Assembly: GCF_013408795.1 (NCBI RefSeq)
Contig: NZ_JACCCC010000001.1
Span: 1-64,000, forward strand
Length of the DNA: 64,000 nt
Source of the DNA: Spinactinospora alkalitolerans
Lineage (GTDB): Bacteria; Actinomycetota; Actinomycetes; Streptosporangiales; Streptosporangiaceae
Direction of reading: 5' to 3'
The notes below the pieces were generated by a model. That model was not told where the DNA came from. It saw only the letters and a program-made list of their open reading frames with translations, and did no database searches. The translations under genes and the position numbers were made by a program. How positions within the stretch are numbered: position 1 is the stretch's first letter; every line of letters starts with the position of its first letter. Positions 37,137 to 46,247 of this stretch are shown here, piece by piece.

Positions 37137-37799
37137 GTGACTGAACCGGCACCGGTCCATGCCAGTGGGGTCGATCACGAACGACTCACGTCCCAGCTCC
37201 GGTTCATCCTCGAAACCGACAAGCTCAAGCGGATTCTGCGCCGCAACCTGCTCGTCGACGGCTCCCGCAGGGAGAACGACGCCGAGCACTCCTGGCACCT
37301 GGCCCTGATCGCCCGGGTGTTCGCCGAGCACGCGCCGCCCGGCACCGACATCGACCATGTGGTCCAGCTCCTGCTGGTGCACGACATCGTCGAGATCGAC
37401 GCGGGTGACACCTTCGTCTACGACTCGCTGATGTCGCGGTCCCAGGCCGAGCGCGAGCGCGCCGCGGCCGACCGCCTCTACGCGCTGCTGCCCAAGGACC
37501 AGGCCGACCACATGCGGGGGCTGTGGGAGGAGTTCGAGGCCAGGGAGACCGCTGAGGCCCGCTTCGCCAAGGCCGTCGACCGGCTCGCCCCCATGCTCGC
37601 CAACTGGCACACCGACGGCGGCACGTGGGTGCAGTACGGGGTATCCAAGGCGCAGGTGATGGAGAAGGTCCGGATCATCTCCGAGGGCTCCGACGCGCTG
37701 GGCTCCTACGCCACCGCCCTGATCGACGACGCCGAGCGGCGGGGGTACTTCACCCGGTCCAAGGCCTCCGGCCGGGGGGCGCCGACGACTCCGCGGTGA
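37137..37799 (+). CDS. HD-domain 5'-deoxynucleotidase-like protein
   Basis: This 220-residue HD-domain protein of the YfbR/5'-deoxynucleotidase type reads RENDAEHSWHLALIARVF (His, then HS, about residues 46-63) and LLLVHDIVEIDAGDTF (the HD pair near residue 82). E and D residues follow. YfbR-type enzymes remove the phosphate from dNMPs. The GTG at 37137 has AGGAGGG upstream. It lies alone on the plus strand after the CoADR gene; both start regions are close together. Confidence 0.9.
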   Translation: MTEPAPVHASGVDHERLTSQLRFILETDKLKRILRRNLLVDGSRRENDAEHSWHLALIARVFAEHAPPGTDIDHVVQLLLVHDIVEIDAGDTFVYDSLMSRSQAERERAAADRLYALLPKDQADHMRGLWEEFEARETAEARFAKAVDRLAPMLANWHTDGGTWVQYGVSKAQVMEKVRIISEGSDALGSYATALIDDAERRGYFTRSKASGRGAPTTPR

Positions 37800-37814
37800 T
37801 CGGGCCGGCGGCCG

Positions 37815-38576
37815 TCAGGTGACCGCGTCGGCGACCAGCTGCGCGGCGGCGGTCAACCCGACGACCACGATGAGGATCCGCAGCGCGAGCGGCTTGAGTC
37901 TGCGGCCGAAGCGCGCGCCGATGTAGCCGCCGATGACCGAGCCGCCCGCGATGAGGCCGACCACCGGCCACGCGGGGTCGGCGAAGACGATGTAGAAGGC
38001 CGCGGCGGTCGCGTTGACGATGAAGGCCAGCACGTTCTTCAGGGCGTTGATGCGCTGCAGCTCCTCGTCCAGGGAGGCGCCCATCAGGCTGATCAGGACG
38101 ATGCCCTGGGCCGCGGCGAAGTAGCCGCCGTAGACGCCGGCGCCGTAGACGCCGAACGGCAGCAGCGGGCCGCCGTTGGGCCGCGCAGGGCGCCTCCTGC
38201 GCATCCAGGCGTTGATCTTGGGCTGCGCCACGATCAGCACGCAGGCCAGTGCGATGAGGACCGGGACGACGGTCTCGAACACGTCCTCGGGCAGGTTGAG
38301 CAGGAGCGTGCCGCCGGTGACCGCGCCGAGGAGCGACATGCCGCCGAAGCGCAGCAGCCGGGTCCGCTGCCCCTTCAGCTCCCTGCGGTAGCCGATCGCG
38401 CCCGTGAGCGATCCGGGCGCCAGGCCGATGCTGTTGGAGATCGTGGCCGTCACGGGCGGGTATCCGAGCGCCAGCAGGACCGGGAACGTGAACAGCGTCC
38501 CGGACCCGACGACCGCGTTGATGCCGCCCGCGCCCATGCCCGCCACCAGAATGGCGAGCGCCTCCCACCAAGTCAT
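37815..38576 (-). CDS. TSUP (TauE/SafE) family sulfite exporter-like protein
   Basis: A 253-residue polytopic membrane protein with the TSUP repeat pattern: LAILVAGMGAGGINAVVGSG near the N-terminus and INALKNVLAFIVNATAAAFY in the C-terminal half. About eight hydrophobic segments are seen. It probably exports or imports small anions or organosulfonates across the cytoplasmic membrane. The substrate is not predictable from sequence. It has its own promoter region upstream. Confidence 0.92.
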   Translation of the reverse strand: MTWWEALAILVAGMGAGGINAVVGSGTLFTFPVLLALGYPPVTATISNSIGLAPGSLTGAIGYRRELKGQRTRLLRFGGMSLLGAVTGGTLLLNLPEDVFETVVPVLIALACVLIVAQPKINAWMRRRRPARPNGGPLLPFGVYGAGVYGGYFAAAQGIVLISLMGASLDEELQRINALKNVLAFIVNATAAAFYIVFADPAWPVVGLIAGGSVIGGYIGARFGRRLKPLALRILIVVVGLTAAAQLVADAVT

Positions 38577-39003
38577 CCGTAACCTTTGCTTTCGGGGACA
38601 GGTCAGCCCGCCCGGCGATGCATACAGTCTACGAACACGGTGCTGGTGGGATTCACATGGCCTACTGTTTCACGCCGCGACCGCGGGCCGGCGGTCGCCC
38701 GCCGCGGGCCCCGGCCGCTGCGGACCCTGGATCGTTGATGGGGAGGGGGCGGGGATCGCCTCCAGGCCCTGCCGGACCACTGCGAGCCTGGTGGGGCTGT
38801 TGTCAGGCGCGCAGCCTCCGGCGACGCGGAAGGGCGCGGGACTCCCGCCGCTCAAGGCCCCGGCCGCCCGTGGCGGGCGACCGGCACGGGCGGATACGGC
38901 GTGACCTTTCACACCGCCGGCGCCGGCGCGCTGACGGCGGCCTTCCCACGTCATGCGGTGGCCGACGAACCCCTGTGGCACACCTCCGATTCCCACCGAC
39001 GAC
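38577..39003. other. Intergenic region between TSUP and Band-7 genes
   Basis: About 430 bases between two minus-strand genes. I see no gene with coding character, no clear repeat, and no long hairpin. Confidence 0.4.
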
Positions 39004-40035
39004 CTAGTCGTCGAGCACGGGCGGCCTGCCGTAGCCGCGTCCCTCCAGGTCCACGACGGGTTCCGGATCGTCGCCGGGCGCCTCCGGCCGCTCGCCGGGG
39101 TCGGCGCCGCGGCCGTCGGGCGCCCCGCCGTCGCGGACCGCCTCGAAGAAGCCGCCGATGCCCTCCAGCGCCTTGCCCATCTCCGAGGGCACGATCCACA
39201 CCTTGTTGGCGTCGCCCCGGGCGATCTCCGGCAGCTTCTGCAGGTACTGGTAGGCCAGCAGCTCCTGGCTGACCTTGCCCGAGTGCAGAGCCTTGAAGAC
39301 CATGGCGATGGCGTCGGCCTCGCCGCGGGCGCGCAGCGTCATCGCCTCGGCATCGGCCTTGGCCCGCACGGTCTCGGCCTCGGCCGAACCGCGGGCGCGC
39401 AGCACCGCCGACGACTTCTCACCCTCGGCCCGCAGGATGGCCGACTGCTTCTCGCCCTCGGCCTGCAGGATCTGCGCGCGCTTGTCCCGGTCGGCGCGCA
39501 TCTGCTTCTCCATGGCCTCCTGGATGGACTCCGACGGGTCGATCGCCTTCAGCTCCACCCGGCTGACCTTGATGCCCCACTCAGCGGTGGCCTCGTCCAG
39601 CACCGAGCGCAGCTCCCGGTTGATCTGGTCGCGCGAGGTCAGCGTCTGCTCCAGGTCCATGCCGCCGATGACGTTGCGCAGCGTCGCCGAGGAGAGCTGC
39701 TCCACAGCGGTGATGAAGTTGGCGACCTTGTAGGTGGCGTCGTAGACGTTGGTCACCCGGTAGTAGACCACCGTGTCGACGTTGACCGACAGGTTGTCCT
39801 GGGTGATGGCGGCCTGCGGCGGGAAGCTGACGACCTGGTCCCGCATGTCGATGCGCTCGCGGATGTTGTCGACGAACGGGACGACGATGTTGAAGCCCGA
39901 CTTCAGCGTGCGGTGGTAGCGGCCGAAGCGCTCGACGACGTCCTGCTCGGCCTGCGGAACGATGCGCACGCTGCGCACGCCGATGACGAGCAGGATCGCC
40001 ACGAAGATCACGACGATGATTACGGCGGTCAGCAC
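39004..40035 (-). CDS. SPFH/Band 7 protein (stomatin-like)
   Basis: This 343-residue protein has one N-terminal helix (MLTAVIIVVIFVAILLVIG) and an SPFH domain: VRIVPQAEQDVVERFGRYHR (about residues 23-42), TVVYYRVTNVYDATYKVANF, and TLRNVIGGMDLEQTLTSRDQ. A coiled-coil-like, Ala/Glu-rich region follows (KSSAVLRARGSAEAETVRAK). It probably organises lipid microdomains or membrane proteases such as FtsH. A similar protein occurs widely in actinobacteria. The C-terminal part is acidic and disordered. Confidence 0.95.
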   Translation of the reverse strand: MLTAVIIVVIFVAILLVIGVRSVRIVPQAEQDVVERFGRYHRTLKSGFNIVVPFVDNIRERIDMRDQVVSFPPQAAITQDNLSVNVDTVVYYRVTNVYDATYKVANFITAVEQLSSATLRNVIGGMDLEQTLTSRDQINRELRSVLDEATAEWGIKVSRVELKAIDPSESIQEAMEKQMRADRDKRAQILQAEGEKQSAILRAEGEKSSAVLRARGSAEAETVRAKADAEAMTLRARGEADAIAMVFKALHSGKVSQELLAYQYLQKLPEIARGDANKVWIVPSEMGKALEGIGGFFEAVRDGGAPDGRGADPGERPEAPGDDPEPVVDLEGRGYGRPPVLDD

Positions 40036-40290
40036 GGGCGGCTCCGGCTCTCCTGTCAGTGGGTGGGGCCGTCCCCACCGGGGGCGTCACAGGACCGTGG
40101 ACCTCCGCCCCGGAAGGCGACGGACGACCACGCGGTGATCATAAAACCCCGCGGATCACGCCGTTTGCGGAATCGCCCCTGACCTCGGGGCAAACATCGC
40201 GGTCCTGGCCGGATGCGGACAATGCCCGAAATTCCGGCCAGCCGGATCGCGGGTTTCTCGAAGAACCGGTACAGGTCGGGCCGGAGGGGG

Positions 40291-41076
40291 TCAGACGGCC
40301 CGCGCGTACCAGCGGTCGTCGTCGCGCTCCACCTTCAGCGGCAGACCGAACGTCTCGCTGAGGAGGTCGGCGGTCATGACGCGCTCCAGCGGGCCGGCCC
40401 CGATCACGCGCCCCTCCCGCATCAGCAGCCCGTGGGTGAAGCCCGGCGGGATCTCCTCCACGTGGTGGGTGACGAGAACGAGAGCGGGGGAATCCGCGTC
40501 GGTGGCCAGCGCGCTGAGCCGGCCCACCAGGTCCTCCCTGCCGCCCAGGTCCAGGCCTGCCGCGGGCTCGTCGAGCAGCAGCAGCTCGGGGTCGGCCATG
40601 ACCGAGCGCGCGATCTGCACGCGCTTGCGCTCTCCCTCCGACAGCGTGCCGAACCTGCGCTCGGCCAGGTGCGCGGCCCCCCACTGGGCCAGCAGCGCCC
40701 GCGCCCGGTCGTGGTCGGGGGCCCCGTACTCCTCCCGCCACCGGCCGAGGAACCCGTAGGAGGCGCTGATCACGAGATCGGCGACCTTCTCGGAGTCGGG
40801 CACCTGGTTGATCACCGCGGCGCTGGCGAACCCGATGAGCGGCCGCAGCTCGAAGACGTCGACGGCGCCGAGCCGCTCATCGAGGATCTCCACCGTCCCC
40901 CTGGTGGGGAAGAGCTGCGCGGCGGCGATCCGCAGCAGCGTGGTCTTGCCCGCCCCGTTGGGGCCGACGATGACCCAGCGGTCCTCGGCCTCGACGGCCC
41001 AGTCCACGTCGCGCAGCAGCTCCGCGGACCCGCGGCGCACTCCCACGCCGTCCATGCGCAGCACATGCCCGTTCAT
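40291..41076 (-). CDS. ABC transporter ATP-binding protein
   Basis: A 261-residue ABC ATPase: Walker A GPNGAGKTTLLRIAAA (about residues 38-53), signature FGTLSEGERKRVQIARSVMA, Walker B LLLLDEPAAGLDLGG, and the H-loop LVTHHVEEIPPGF. It is of the ModF/ABC-transport type whose partner is often separate; no permease is visible beside it here. It is divergent from the plus-strand hypothetical at 41156. Confidence 0.93.
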   Translation of the reverse strand: MNGHVLRMDGVGVRRGSAELLRDVDWAVEAEDRWVIVGPNGAGKTTLLRIAAAQLFPTRGTVEILDERLGAVDVFELRPLIGFASAAVINQVPDSEKVADLVISASYGFLGRWREEYGAPDHDRARALLAQWGAAHLAERRFGTLSEGERKRVQIARSVMADPELLLLDEPAAGLDLGGREDLVGRLSALATDADSPALVLVTHHVEEIPPGFTHGLLMREGRVIGAGPLERVMTADLLSETFGLPLKVERDDDRWYARAV

Positions 41077-41155
41077 CCTTCTCCTTCGTGTCGCCCGGAT
41101 GCGAACCTACTGGATACGCACCTGATGGTCTGATGGCCGATCTACGCTTGAACCG

Positions 41156-41932
41156 ATGCTTCGAGAACTGTCATCCGCACCACTCGTCGCGTGGGGCAAC
41201 GCGTGGTTGTCCGGCCGGGTCGGGCTGGACGACGCCGTCGGCGCGGTGGAACGGCGCACCGGGCCCCACGTCATCGGCGCCGTCACAGGGGGCGACCTGC
41301 CCTTCGAGGCCGGAGCGCCGCTGCGCACGGCGCTCGCCCGGCTGCGTTCCCTGGGCCTGAGCGCGTTCAGGCTGTGCCTGCCGGTGCCCGGCGACCCGCT
41401 GGGGCTGGTGGGAGCGGCGGAACTCAACATGGCGGCGATCGAGGCTCGGGAGGCTGTGCTGGTGCGGCTGGACGACCGGCAGGTGGGGCTCGTCCCCAGC
41501 GAGGACCGGCGTGGCTCATCCTACGTGGGAGTCTCCTGGATGCCCCACCCCGCCGCCGACGCGACGCCGGAGCCGGTGCCGCTGGCCGACGCCGAGCACC
41601 GGCTCAATCTCGCGATCCGGGAGTCGACGGCCCTGTTCGGCCAGGTCAACGACATCGCGTCGTGGGGGCCCGAGGTCACCCGGGCCCTGGCCGACCTGCG
41701 CGACGTCGGCCGTGCGCCCACCGACGGCCTGGCGCCCGGATACCCCCAGCGGGCACACCGGGTCGCGGCGCTGGCCGACCGGCTGGCCGTCGTGGTGCGG
41801 CTCGCCGGCGGCGACGAGGGGCGCGGGCTGACAGCCGGCCAGATGGAGGCGCGCAGGGAGGCCCTGCGCCTGCTCGACCGCGCCGTGCGGCGCGCCAGGG
41901 TGGCGGCCTACTGCGCGGTCGTCGAGGAGTGA
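41156..41932 (+). CDS. Conserved actinobacterial hypothetical protein
   Basis: This 258-residue soluble protein starts MLRELSSAPLVAWGNAWLSG, with an Ala/Leu-rich middle (LRSLGLSAFRLCLPVPGDPL). The C-terminal helical half contains VTRALADLRDVGRAPTDGLA. No catalytic motif is seen. Proteins of this size and opening are common beside ABC transporters and cell-division genes in actinobacteria, but I do not recognise a named family. It is divergent from the ABC ATPase, with 79 bases between their starts. Confidence 0.65.
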   Translation: MLRELSSAPLVAWGNAWLSGRVGLDDAVGAVERRTGPHVIGAVTGGDLPFEAGAPLRTALARLRSLGLSAFRLCLPVPGDPLGLVGAAELNMAAIEAREAVLVRLDDRQVGLVPSEDRRGSSYVGVSWMPHPAADATPEPVPLADAEHRLNLAIRESTALFGQVNDIASWGPEVTRALADLRDVGRAPTDGLAPGYPQRAHRVAALADRLAVVVRLAGGDEGRGLTAGQMEARREALRLLDRAVRRARVAAYCAVVEE

Positions 41933-42051
41933 GCCGAGGGCGCGGAAGCAGGCCGGGGACCGGCGTCAGGGTCGCGCGCCGGCCAAGTCAGGGACACACC
42001 AGGGTCGTCTCCGGATCCGGCGGCGGCCGGCCCGGATCGATACTCGTGGGT

Positions 42052-42693
42052 ATGACGCGAATCGTGAATCAGGACCCGCTCCCGCAGGCCGGCGCCATGC
42101 GCGCGTCGGACGCCGATCGCGACCTGGTCGCGCGGCGGTTGAGCGACGCGCTGGCCGAGGGCCGGCTCACCCGGGAGGAGCACGAGGAGCGCCTCGACTC
42201 GGCCTACCGCGCCAAGACGATCGGCGAACTCGCGCCCCTCACCCGCGACCTCCCCGGCGCCGACCGCCCGGTGCCCTCCGCCCCGGCGGACGGCTCCGGC
42301 TCCTCGGCCTCCGACCTGGAGCTGATCGCTTCGGGCGTGGGCTCCGAGAACATCGTCGCCGTGTTCGGCGCGGCCGAGCGCAAGGGCCGCTGGCTGGTGG
42401 AACCGCGCACCAACGTCTCCGCCATGTTCGGCGGGGTGGAGCTGGACCTGCGCGAGGCCATACTGTCGCAGCGCGAGGTGACCGTCCAGTGCGCGCTCGT
42501 CTTCGGCTGCCTGGACCTCGTCGTGCCGCCCGGGGTGCGCGTGGTGAACGAGGCGTCGGGGATCTTCGGCGGGGTCAGCCTCAAGCACGCCGATGCCTCG
42601 CTGCCCCCTGAGGCGCCCACCGTCCGCGTCACCGGGGTGTGCGTCTTCGGCGGCGTGGAGGCCAAGACGCGCGAGGTCGGGGCGGAGAAGTAG
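42052..42693 (+). CDS. DUF1707/LiaF-like protein, copy 1
   Basis: A 213-residue protein with an N-terminal DUF1707 domain (MRASDADRDLVARRLSDALAE, about residues 16-36, then LTREEHEERLDSAYRAKTIG) and a C-terminal LiaF-like beta-helix part (IVAVFGAAERKGRWLVEPRT, then FGGVELDLREAILSQREV). It has no transmembrane segment. DUF1707 proteins are common in actinobacteria near cell-envelope stress genes. It lies directly before a second, closely similar copy. Confidence 0.9.
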   Translation: MTRIVNQDPLPQAGAMRASDADRDLVARRLSDALAEGRLTREEHEERLDSAYRAKTIGELAPLTRDLPGADRPVPSAPADGSGSSASDLELIASGVGSENIVAVFGAAERKGRWLVEPRTNVSAMFGGVELDLREAILSQREVTVQCALVFGCLDLVVPPGVRVVNEASGIFGGVSLKHADASLPPEAPTVRVTGVCVFGGVEAKTREVGAEK

Positions 42694-42746
42694 CCTGGAC
42701 CGCCGCGATGCGCTATTCCGCATTCCTTCAGGAGGGAACCCCGGCT

Positions 42747-43379
42747 ATGGAGCCCGATCACATCCGCGCCTCGGACGCCGACCGCGATCGCGTCGCGGAG
42801 CGGCTCCGCGAGGCGCTGGCCGAGGGCCGGCTCACCCGGGAGGAGCACGAGGAGCGCCTCGAATCGCTCTACCGCGCCAAGACGATCGGCGAACTCGCGC
42901 CCCTCACCCGCGACCTCCCCGCGACCGCCGGCCGCGCCCCGGAGCCCCAGGAGGACCCGGTCGGCATGACGGTCACCTCCGACGAGGCGCGCAGGCTCGC
43001 CGCGGGCAGCCAGGGCAGGGAGAACATCGTCGCGGTGTTCGGCGGCGCCGAACGCGCCGGCCGCTGGCTGGTGGAGCCGCGCACCAACGTCTCCACCATG
43101 TTCGGCGGCATCGACCTGGACTTCCGCGAGGCGGTGCTCACCCAGCGCGAGGTGATCGTGCAGTGCGCCGTGATCTTCGGCGGCCTGCAGATCACCGTCC
43201 CGTACGGCGTCCGGGTGGTCAACGCCACGACCGCGATCTTCGGCGGCACCAGCACGCACGGGACCGACTCGGTCACCGACCCCAACGCCCCGACCATCCG
43301 GCTGACCGGCACCTGCCTGTTCGGCGGCATCGACGTCCGGGCCAAGGGCCCCAAGAAGGGCGGGAAGCGCGGCTACTGA
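42747..43379 (+). CDS. DUF1707/LiaF-like protein, copy 2
   Basis: This 210-residue paralog of the preceding gene has a near-identical DUF1707 domain (LTREEHEERLESLYRAKTIG), followed by IVAVFGGAERAGRWLVEPRT and FGGIDLDFREAVLTQREVIV. The gene has a good AGGAGGG site before the ATG at 42747. The two copies share long near-identical DNA stretches around 42115-42255 and 42775-42915, so it is a recent tandem duplication. The basic C-terminus KKGGKRGY differs. Confidence 0.9.
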   Translation: MEPDHIRASDADRDRVAERLREALAEGRLTREEHEERLESLYRAKTIGELAPLTRDLPATAGRAPEPQEDPVGMTVTSDEARRLAAGSQGRENIVAVFGGAERAGRWLVEPRTNVSTMFGGIDLDFREAVLTQREVIVQCAVIFGGLQITVPYGVRVVNATTAIFGGTSTHGTDSVTDPNAPTIRLTGTCLFGGIDVRAKGPKKGGKRGY

Positions 43380-43807
43380 GCTTTGCCGCGTGGCCTCGGC
43401 TTTCGGTGAATATGCGGCTCAGGTCTGCTGTGGCGGCCTTGTACCCCGGGCCCTCCTCCGGCGGTCTTGGCCTTGTCGGGATTATCGCAACGTTTTCAGG
43501 CCCCGCAGAGTCAAGATCGGCGAGGAGACCGCCGCCCTCGTCGCCGCTTCTCTTGACGGCGGCCCCTCACCCGGCCGGCCACACGGCCGCACGGCAGCAT
43601 GAAGCGGTTCGCCGGTAAGGTCCATTCGGGCCACCCCCGCGGCCGGCTCGCGGAGCGAAGCCGGGCCGCGTCTCTCCCCGGCCTGCTACGCGCCGCGCTG
43701 GAGGCACGCTCGCGGCGCTGTCGTCACTCGCAGGGGAACCGACGGCGACTTCGCTCCTCCGCCTTGCCATCGCACGCCCGCGACGGCCCTGAACAGGGAG
43801 ACACGTC
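43380..43807. other. Intergenic region after the DUF1707 pair
   Basis: About 430 bases with GC-rich and AT-rich patches. Open frames exist on the plus strand but none shows a family match or good start. No strong terminator was found right after the DUF1707 gene. Confidence 0.4.
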
Positions 43808-44683
43808 CTAGCCGAGTCGCAGGGTGGCCTGGGTCGCCGAGGTCATGTGCAGGTGGAACCACTCGCTCAGGGCGCGGTCGGCCAGCACGTTGCCGGGCGC
43901 CGGCGGGCCGGGCTCCAGTCCGGGCTCCGGGCCCATCGTGTGGGCGAGGTCCGGGATGACGATGTGGCGCAGCGCCTGCGGGTGGTAGCGCGGGGCCAGC
44001 GCGTCGTGCAGGGCCTGGCCGTGGTCGGGCCGGATCACCTCGTCGTGCCGGCCGGTGATGACGAGCAGCGGCGGCTGCGGCGTGCGCGCGGCCAGGTCGT
44101 CGGCGCGGCCGGTGAAGTCCAGCCAGGCGGCCACGTCACGGGACTCCTCGGTCCAGTGGTAGGCCACGCCGAGCCGCCGCTCACGGGCCGTGAGCACCTG
44201 GGTGGGGTCGACGATCGGGTTGACCACGCCGACGGCGCTGATCGGCATCCGGCTCTCGGCCAGCGCGAGCAGCGCGGCCGCGCCGCCGGCCCCGACACCC
44301 ATCAGCCCGACCGGGCCGTCGTGCACGGGGAACCGCTCGCGCAGCTCGGTCACTGCGCGGGACAGCTCGGCCGCGGCCTGCTCGACGACCGGGCCGTACA
44401 ACTGGATCAGGTAGTCGGTCTGGCCGAGCCGGTTGATCTCGGCCACGCCGCCGTCGGGCAGGCGGGCACCGAACAGCGGGAGCCCGAAGTAGAACTTCCA
44501 CGCCTGCAAGGAGGCGAGCGGCAGGGTCCCCGCGAGCGCGGCCTCGCTGCGCGGCGGTTCGAACGCGTGCAGCGCTACGATCATCGGCGCCGGCTCACTG
44601 GTGTCGGGCGGCGGCACCGCGATGTAGGGAACTCCGGCGGCCGTGCCGGTCAACGGTTCTGCGAGTGTACTGTCAGCTACCAC
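43808..44683 (-). CDS. Alpha/beta hydrolase with Gly at nucleophile position
   Basis: A 291-residue alpha/beta-hydrolase-fold protein of the dienelactone-hydrolase style. The start is PMIVALHAFEPPRSEAALAG (the HAF oxyanion region); the nucleophile elbow is VGLMGVGAGGAAALLALAES. The usual GxSxG reads GVGAG, so the nucleophilic Ser is Gly. The acid is in VITGRHDEVIRP and the His is in HIVIPDLAHTMGP. It likely lacks serine-hydrolase activity. It is transcribed toward the DUF1707 pair's downstream region. Confidence 0.85.
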   Translation of the reverse strand: MVADSTLAEPLTGTAAGVPYIAVPPPDTSEPAPMIVALHAFEPPRSEAALAGTLPLASLQAWKFYFGLPLFGARLPDGGVAEINRLGQTDYLIQLYGPVVEQAAAELSRAVTELRERFPVHDGPVGLMGVGAGGAAALLALAESRMPISAVGVVNPIVDPTQVLTARERRLGVAYHWTEESRDVAAWLDFTGRADDLAARTPQPPLLVITGRHDEVIRPDHGQALHDALAPRYHPQALRHIVIPDLAHTMGPEPGLEPGPPAPGNVLADRALSEWFHLHMTSATQATLRLG

Positions 44684-45044
44684 TGAGGGTCCTCCCCCTG
44701 TTCAAACGCTTCGGGCCGGGGTGCCCCTCCTGCGTGGCAGCCGGCCGCTCCGCTCGTGAACCTCGTTGTGCGTAGCGGGCAAGGAATGAGGAATGTCGTC
44801 TTCACGTCCGGGCCTGCGGGGACGCCGAAGCGCATCGGCGTCCGGTCGCACGCGGTGTCTGCGGCGCCATCTTCACTTCCCCCATGGCGCGCGGGCACCG
44901 GTGTGCGGAGCCGGGCACGGTGCTCTCCCACCGTGGAATCCGCCCCGCGGTCTCCATACTGCCAGCGGCGATGCTGGATTCCGGACGGTAGGGCGAAATA
45001 ACCCTATCGTCCTCTTTGGGAAAGTCGCGGTCGGTTCCCCCTTT
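44684..45044. other. Intergenic region between hydrolase and TetR genes
   Basis: About 360 bases. A perfect 8-bp stem-loop GACGCCGA/TCGGCGTC occurs at 44821-44842. The region close to 45000 is AT-richer. I see no gene here. Confidence 0.4.
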
Positions 45045-45791
45045 CTATTCCGACCCGAAGTGTCGGCCGAGATAGCTGCGCAGCATCAGTTTCACCTCGG
45101 CGATGAGGGTGGCGTCGCCGTCGGGGTCGTGCCGGAACGCGAGCTTGAGCACGGCGTCGGCGGCCTCGACGGCCACCACGACCGCGCGGTCCAGCCGCTC
45201 GTCGTCCTTGGCCCCGGCGATCGAGGTCAGCAGCTCCCGCAGCCGGGTGGCGATCACCCGGTTGTTGTCGGTGTCGGCGTCGAGCAGCCGGACGTCGACG
45301 ACGTCGCCGAAGTGCAGGCTGCGGAAGCCGGGGACGTTGCGGTGCATGTCGATGTACTCGTCGACGACCGCGTCGGCGGCCTCGGTCCAGTGCGCGAACG
45401 TCATCTCGGCCAGCCGGTCGGTCACCCGGACGCTGAACAGGTCCAGGTAGCGCAGGCCGAGCGCCTGGGTGATGGCCCTCTTGTCGGGGAAGAACTGGTA
45501 GACCGACCCGATCGCCACGCCGGCGCGCTCGGCGATCCGGGTGGTCGACAACTGGGTGTAGCCGGACTCGTCGAGGAGTTCGGCGCAGGCGTCGAGCATC
45601 CGCTGCACCCGGGCCATGCTGCGCTGCTGCGCCGGCAGGCGGCGCAGCGGAGCGTGTGCCAGAGCGGGGTCGGACGGGTCGACCCGTCTCTTGCAGGTGC
45701 TCTCCGCGGGCTCGCCCGACCCGATGTCGGATCCGGATTCGTGACGCTGCCTGGGCGTGGTCGGCGCGGAGCTGCGGGAAGTGGTCGTCAC
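45045..45791 (-). CDS. TetR-family regulator
   Basis: This 248-residue TetR regulator has a ~65-residue variable N-terminal extension. The HTH domain is ARVQRMLDACAELLDESGYT, then STTRIAERAGVAIGSVYQFF, then PDKRAITQALGLRYL. The ligand-binding domain continues to LMLRSYLGRHFGS. It probably represses a nearby gene or its own transcription. It is divergent from the semialdehyde dehydrogenase gene across a 456-base gap, so that gene is a plausible target, but no operator was identified. Confidence 0.93.
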   Translation of the reverse strand: MTTTSRSSAPTTPRQRHESGSDIGSGEPAESTCKRRVDPSDPALAHAPLRRLPAQQRSMARVQRMLDACAELLDESGYTQLSTTRIAERAGVAIGSVYQFFPDKRAITQALGLRYLDLFSVRVTDRLAEMTFAHWTEAADAVVDEYIDMHRNVPGFRSLHFGDVVDVRLLDADTDNNRVIATRLRELLTSIAGAKDDERLDRAVVVAVEAADAVLKLAFRHDPDGDATLIAEVKLMLRSYLGRHFGSE

Positions 45792-46247
45792 GTCTCTATG
45801 ATGCCTTTCCGAACGCGAATGGTTCCCGCACTATCGCGGTTCGGGGATCGCGCCCCATGTGGCGAACGCCGATTTGGCCACTTCCGGACCCTTCGTTCCC
45901 CGGACTCCTCCGTCCGGGACCGCTCCGCCGTGTGGGGCCCGAGGGTGGCTCGCGGCCCTCGGGCCATTCCCCGCAGGCTCCGTCTCCGTCGGTGCGCGGT
46001 CCTTCCCCGCGATCGCCGGCCGGAGAGCCGGGCCGGTGCGCGCATGCGATCACCGTCATCACCGCCCCGGGTCCGCGGCGGGGGGTGGCCGGATCCGGCC
46101 CGCGGCTCCATCGGTTCCCGGCCGCACGGTCGTGCACTCTCCACCGGCTCTCCGCGCCCTCTGGATTGGCAAACGCTTTCTTGGAGAGTGCGAAATGATG
46201 GGATGAAGCGGCAACGGCCACTCGCACCATCTCGGGAGACGACAGGT
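45792..46247. other. Intergenic region between TetR and aldehyde dehydrogenase
   Basis: About 450 bases between divergent genes, long for this genome. Repetitive CG words occur but no clear palindrome or gene. The AT-rich part around 46165-46200 may hold the dehydrogenase promoter. Confidence 0.4.

Noticed and set aside
43380-43807. Small plus-strand frames after the DUF1707 pair
   Set aside because: Arg/Ser-rich frames without ribosome binding sites or similarity to known proteins.
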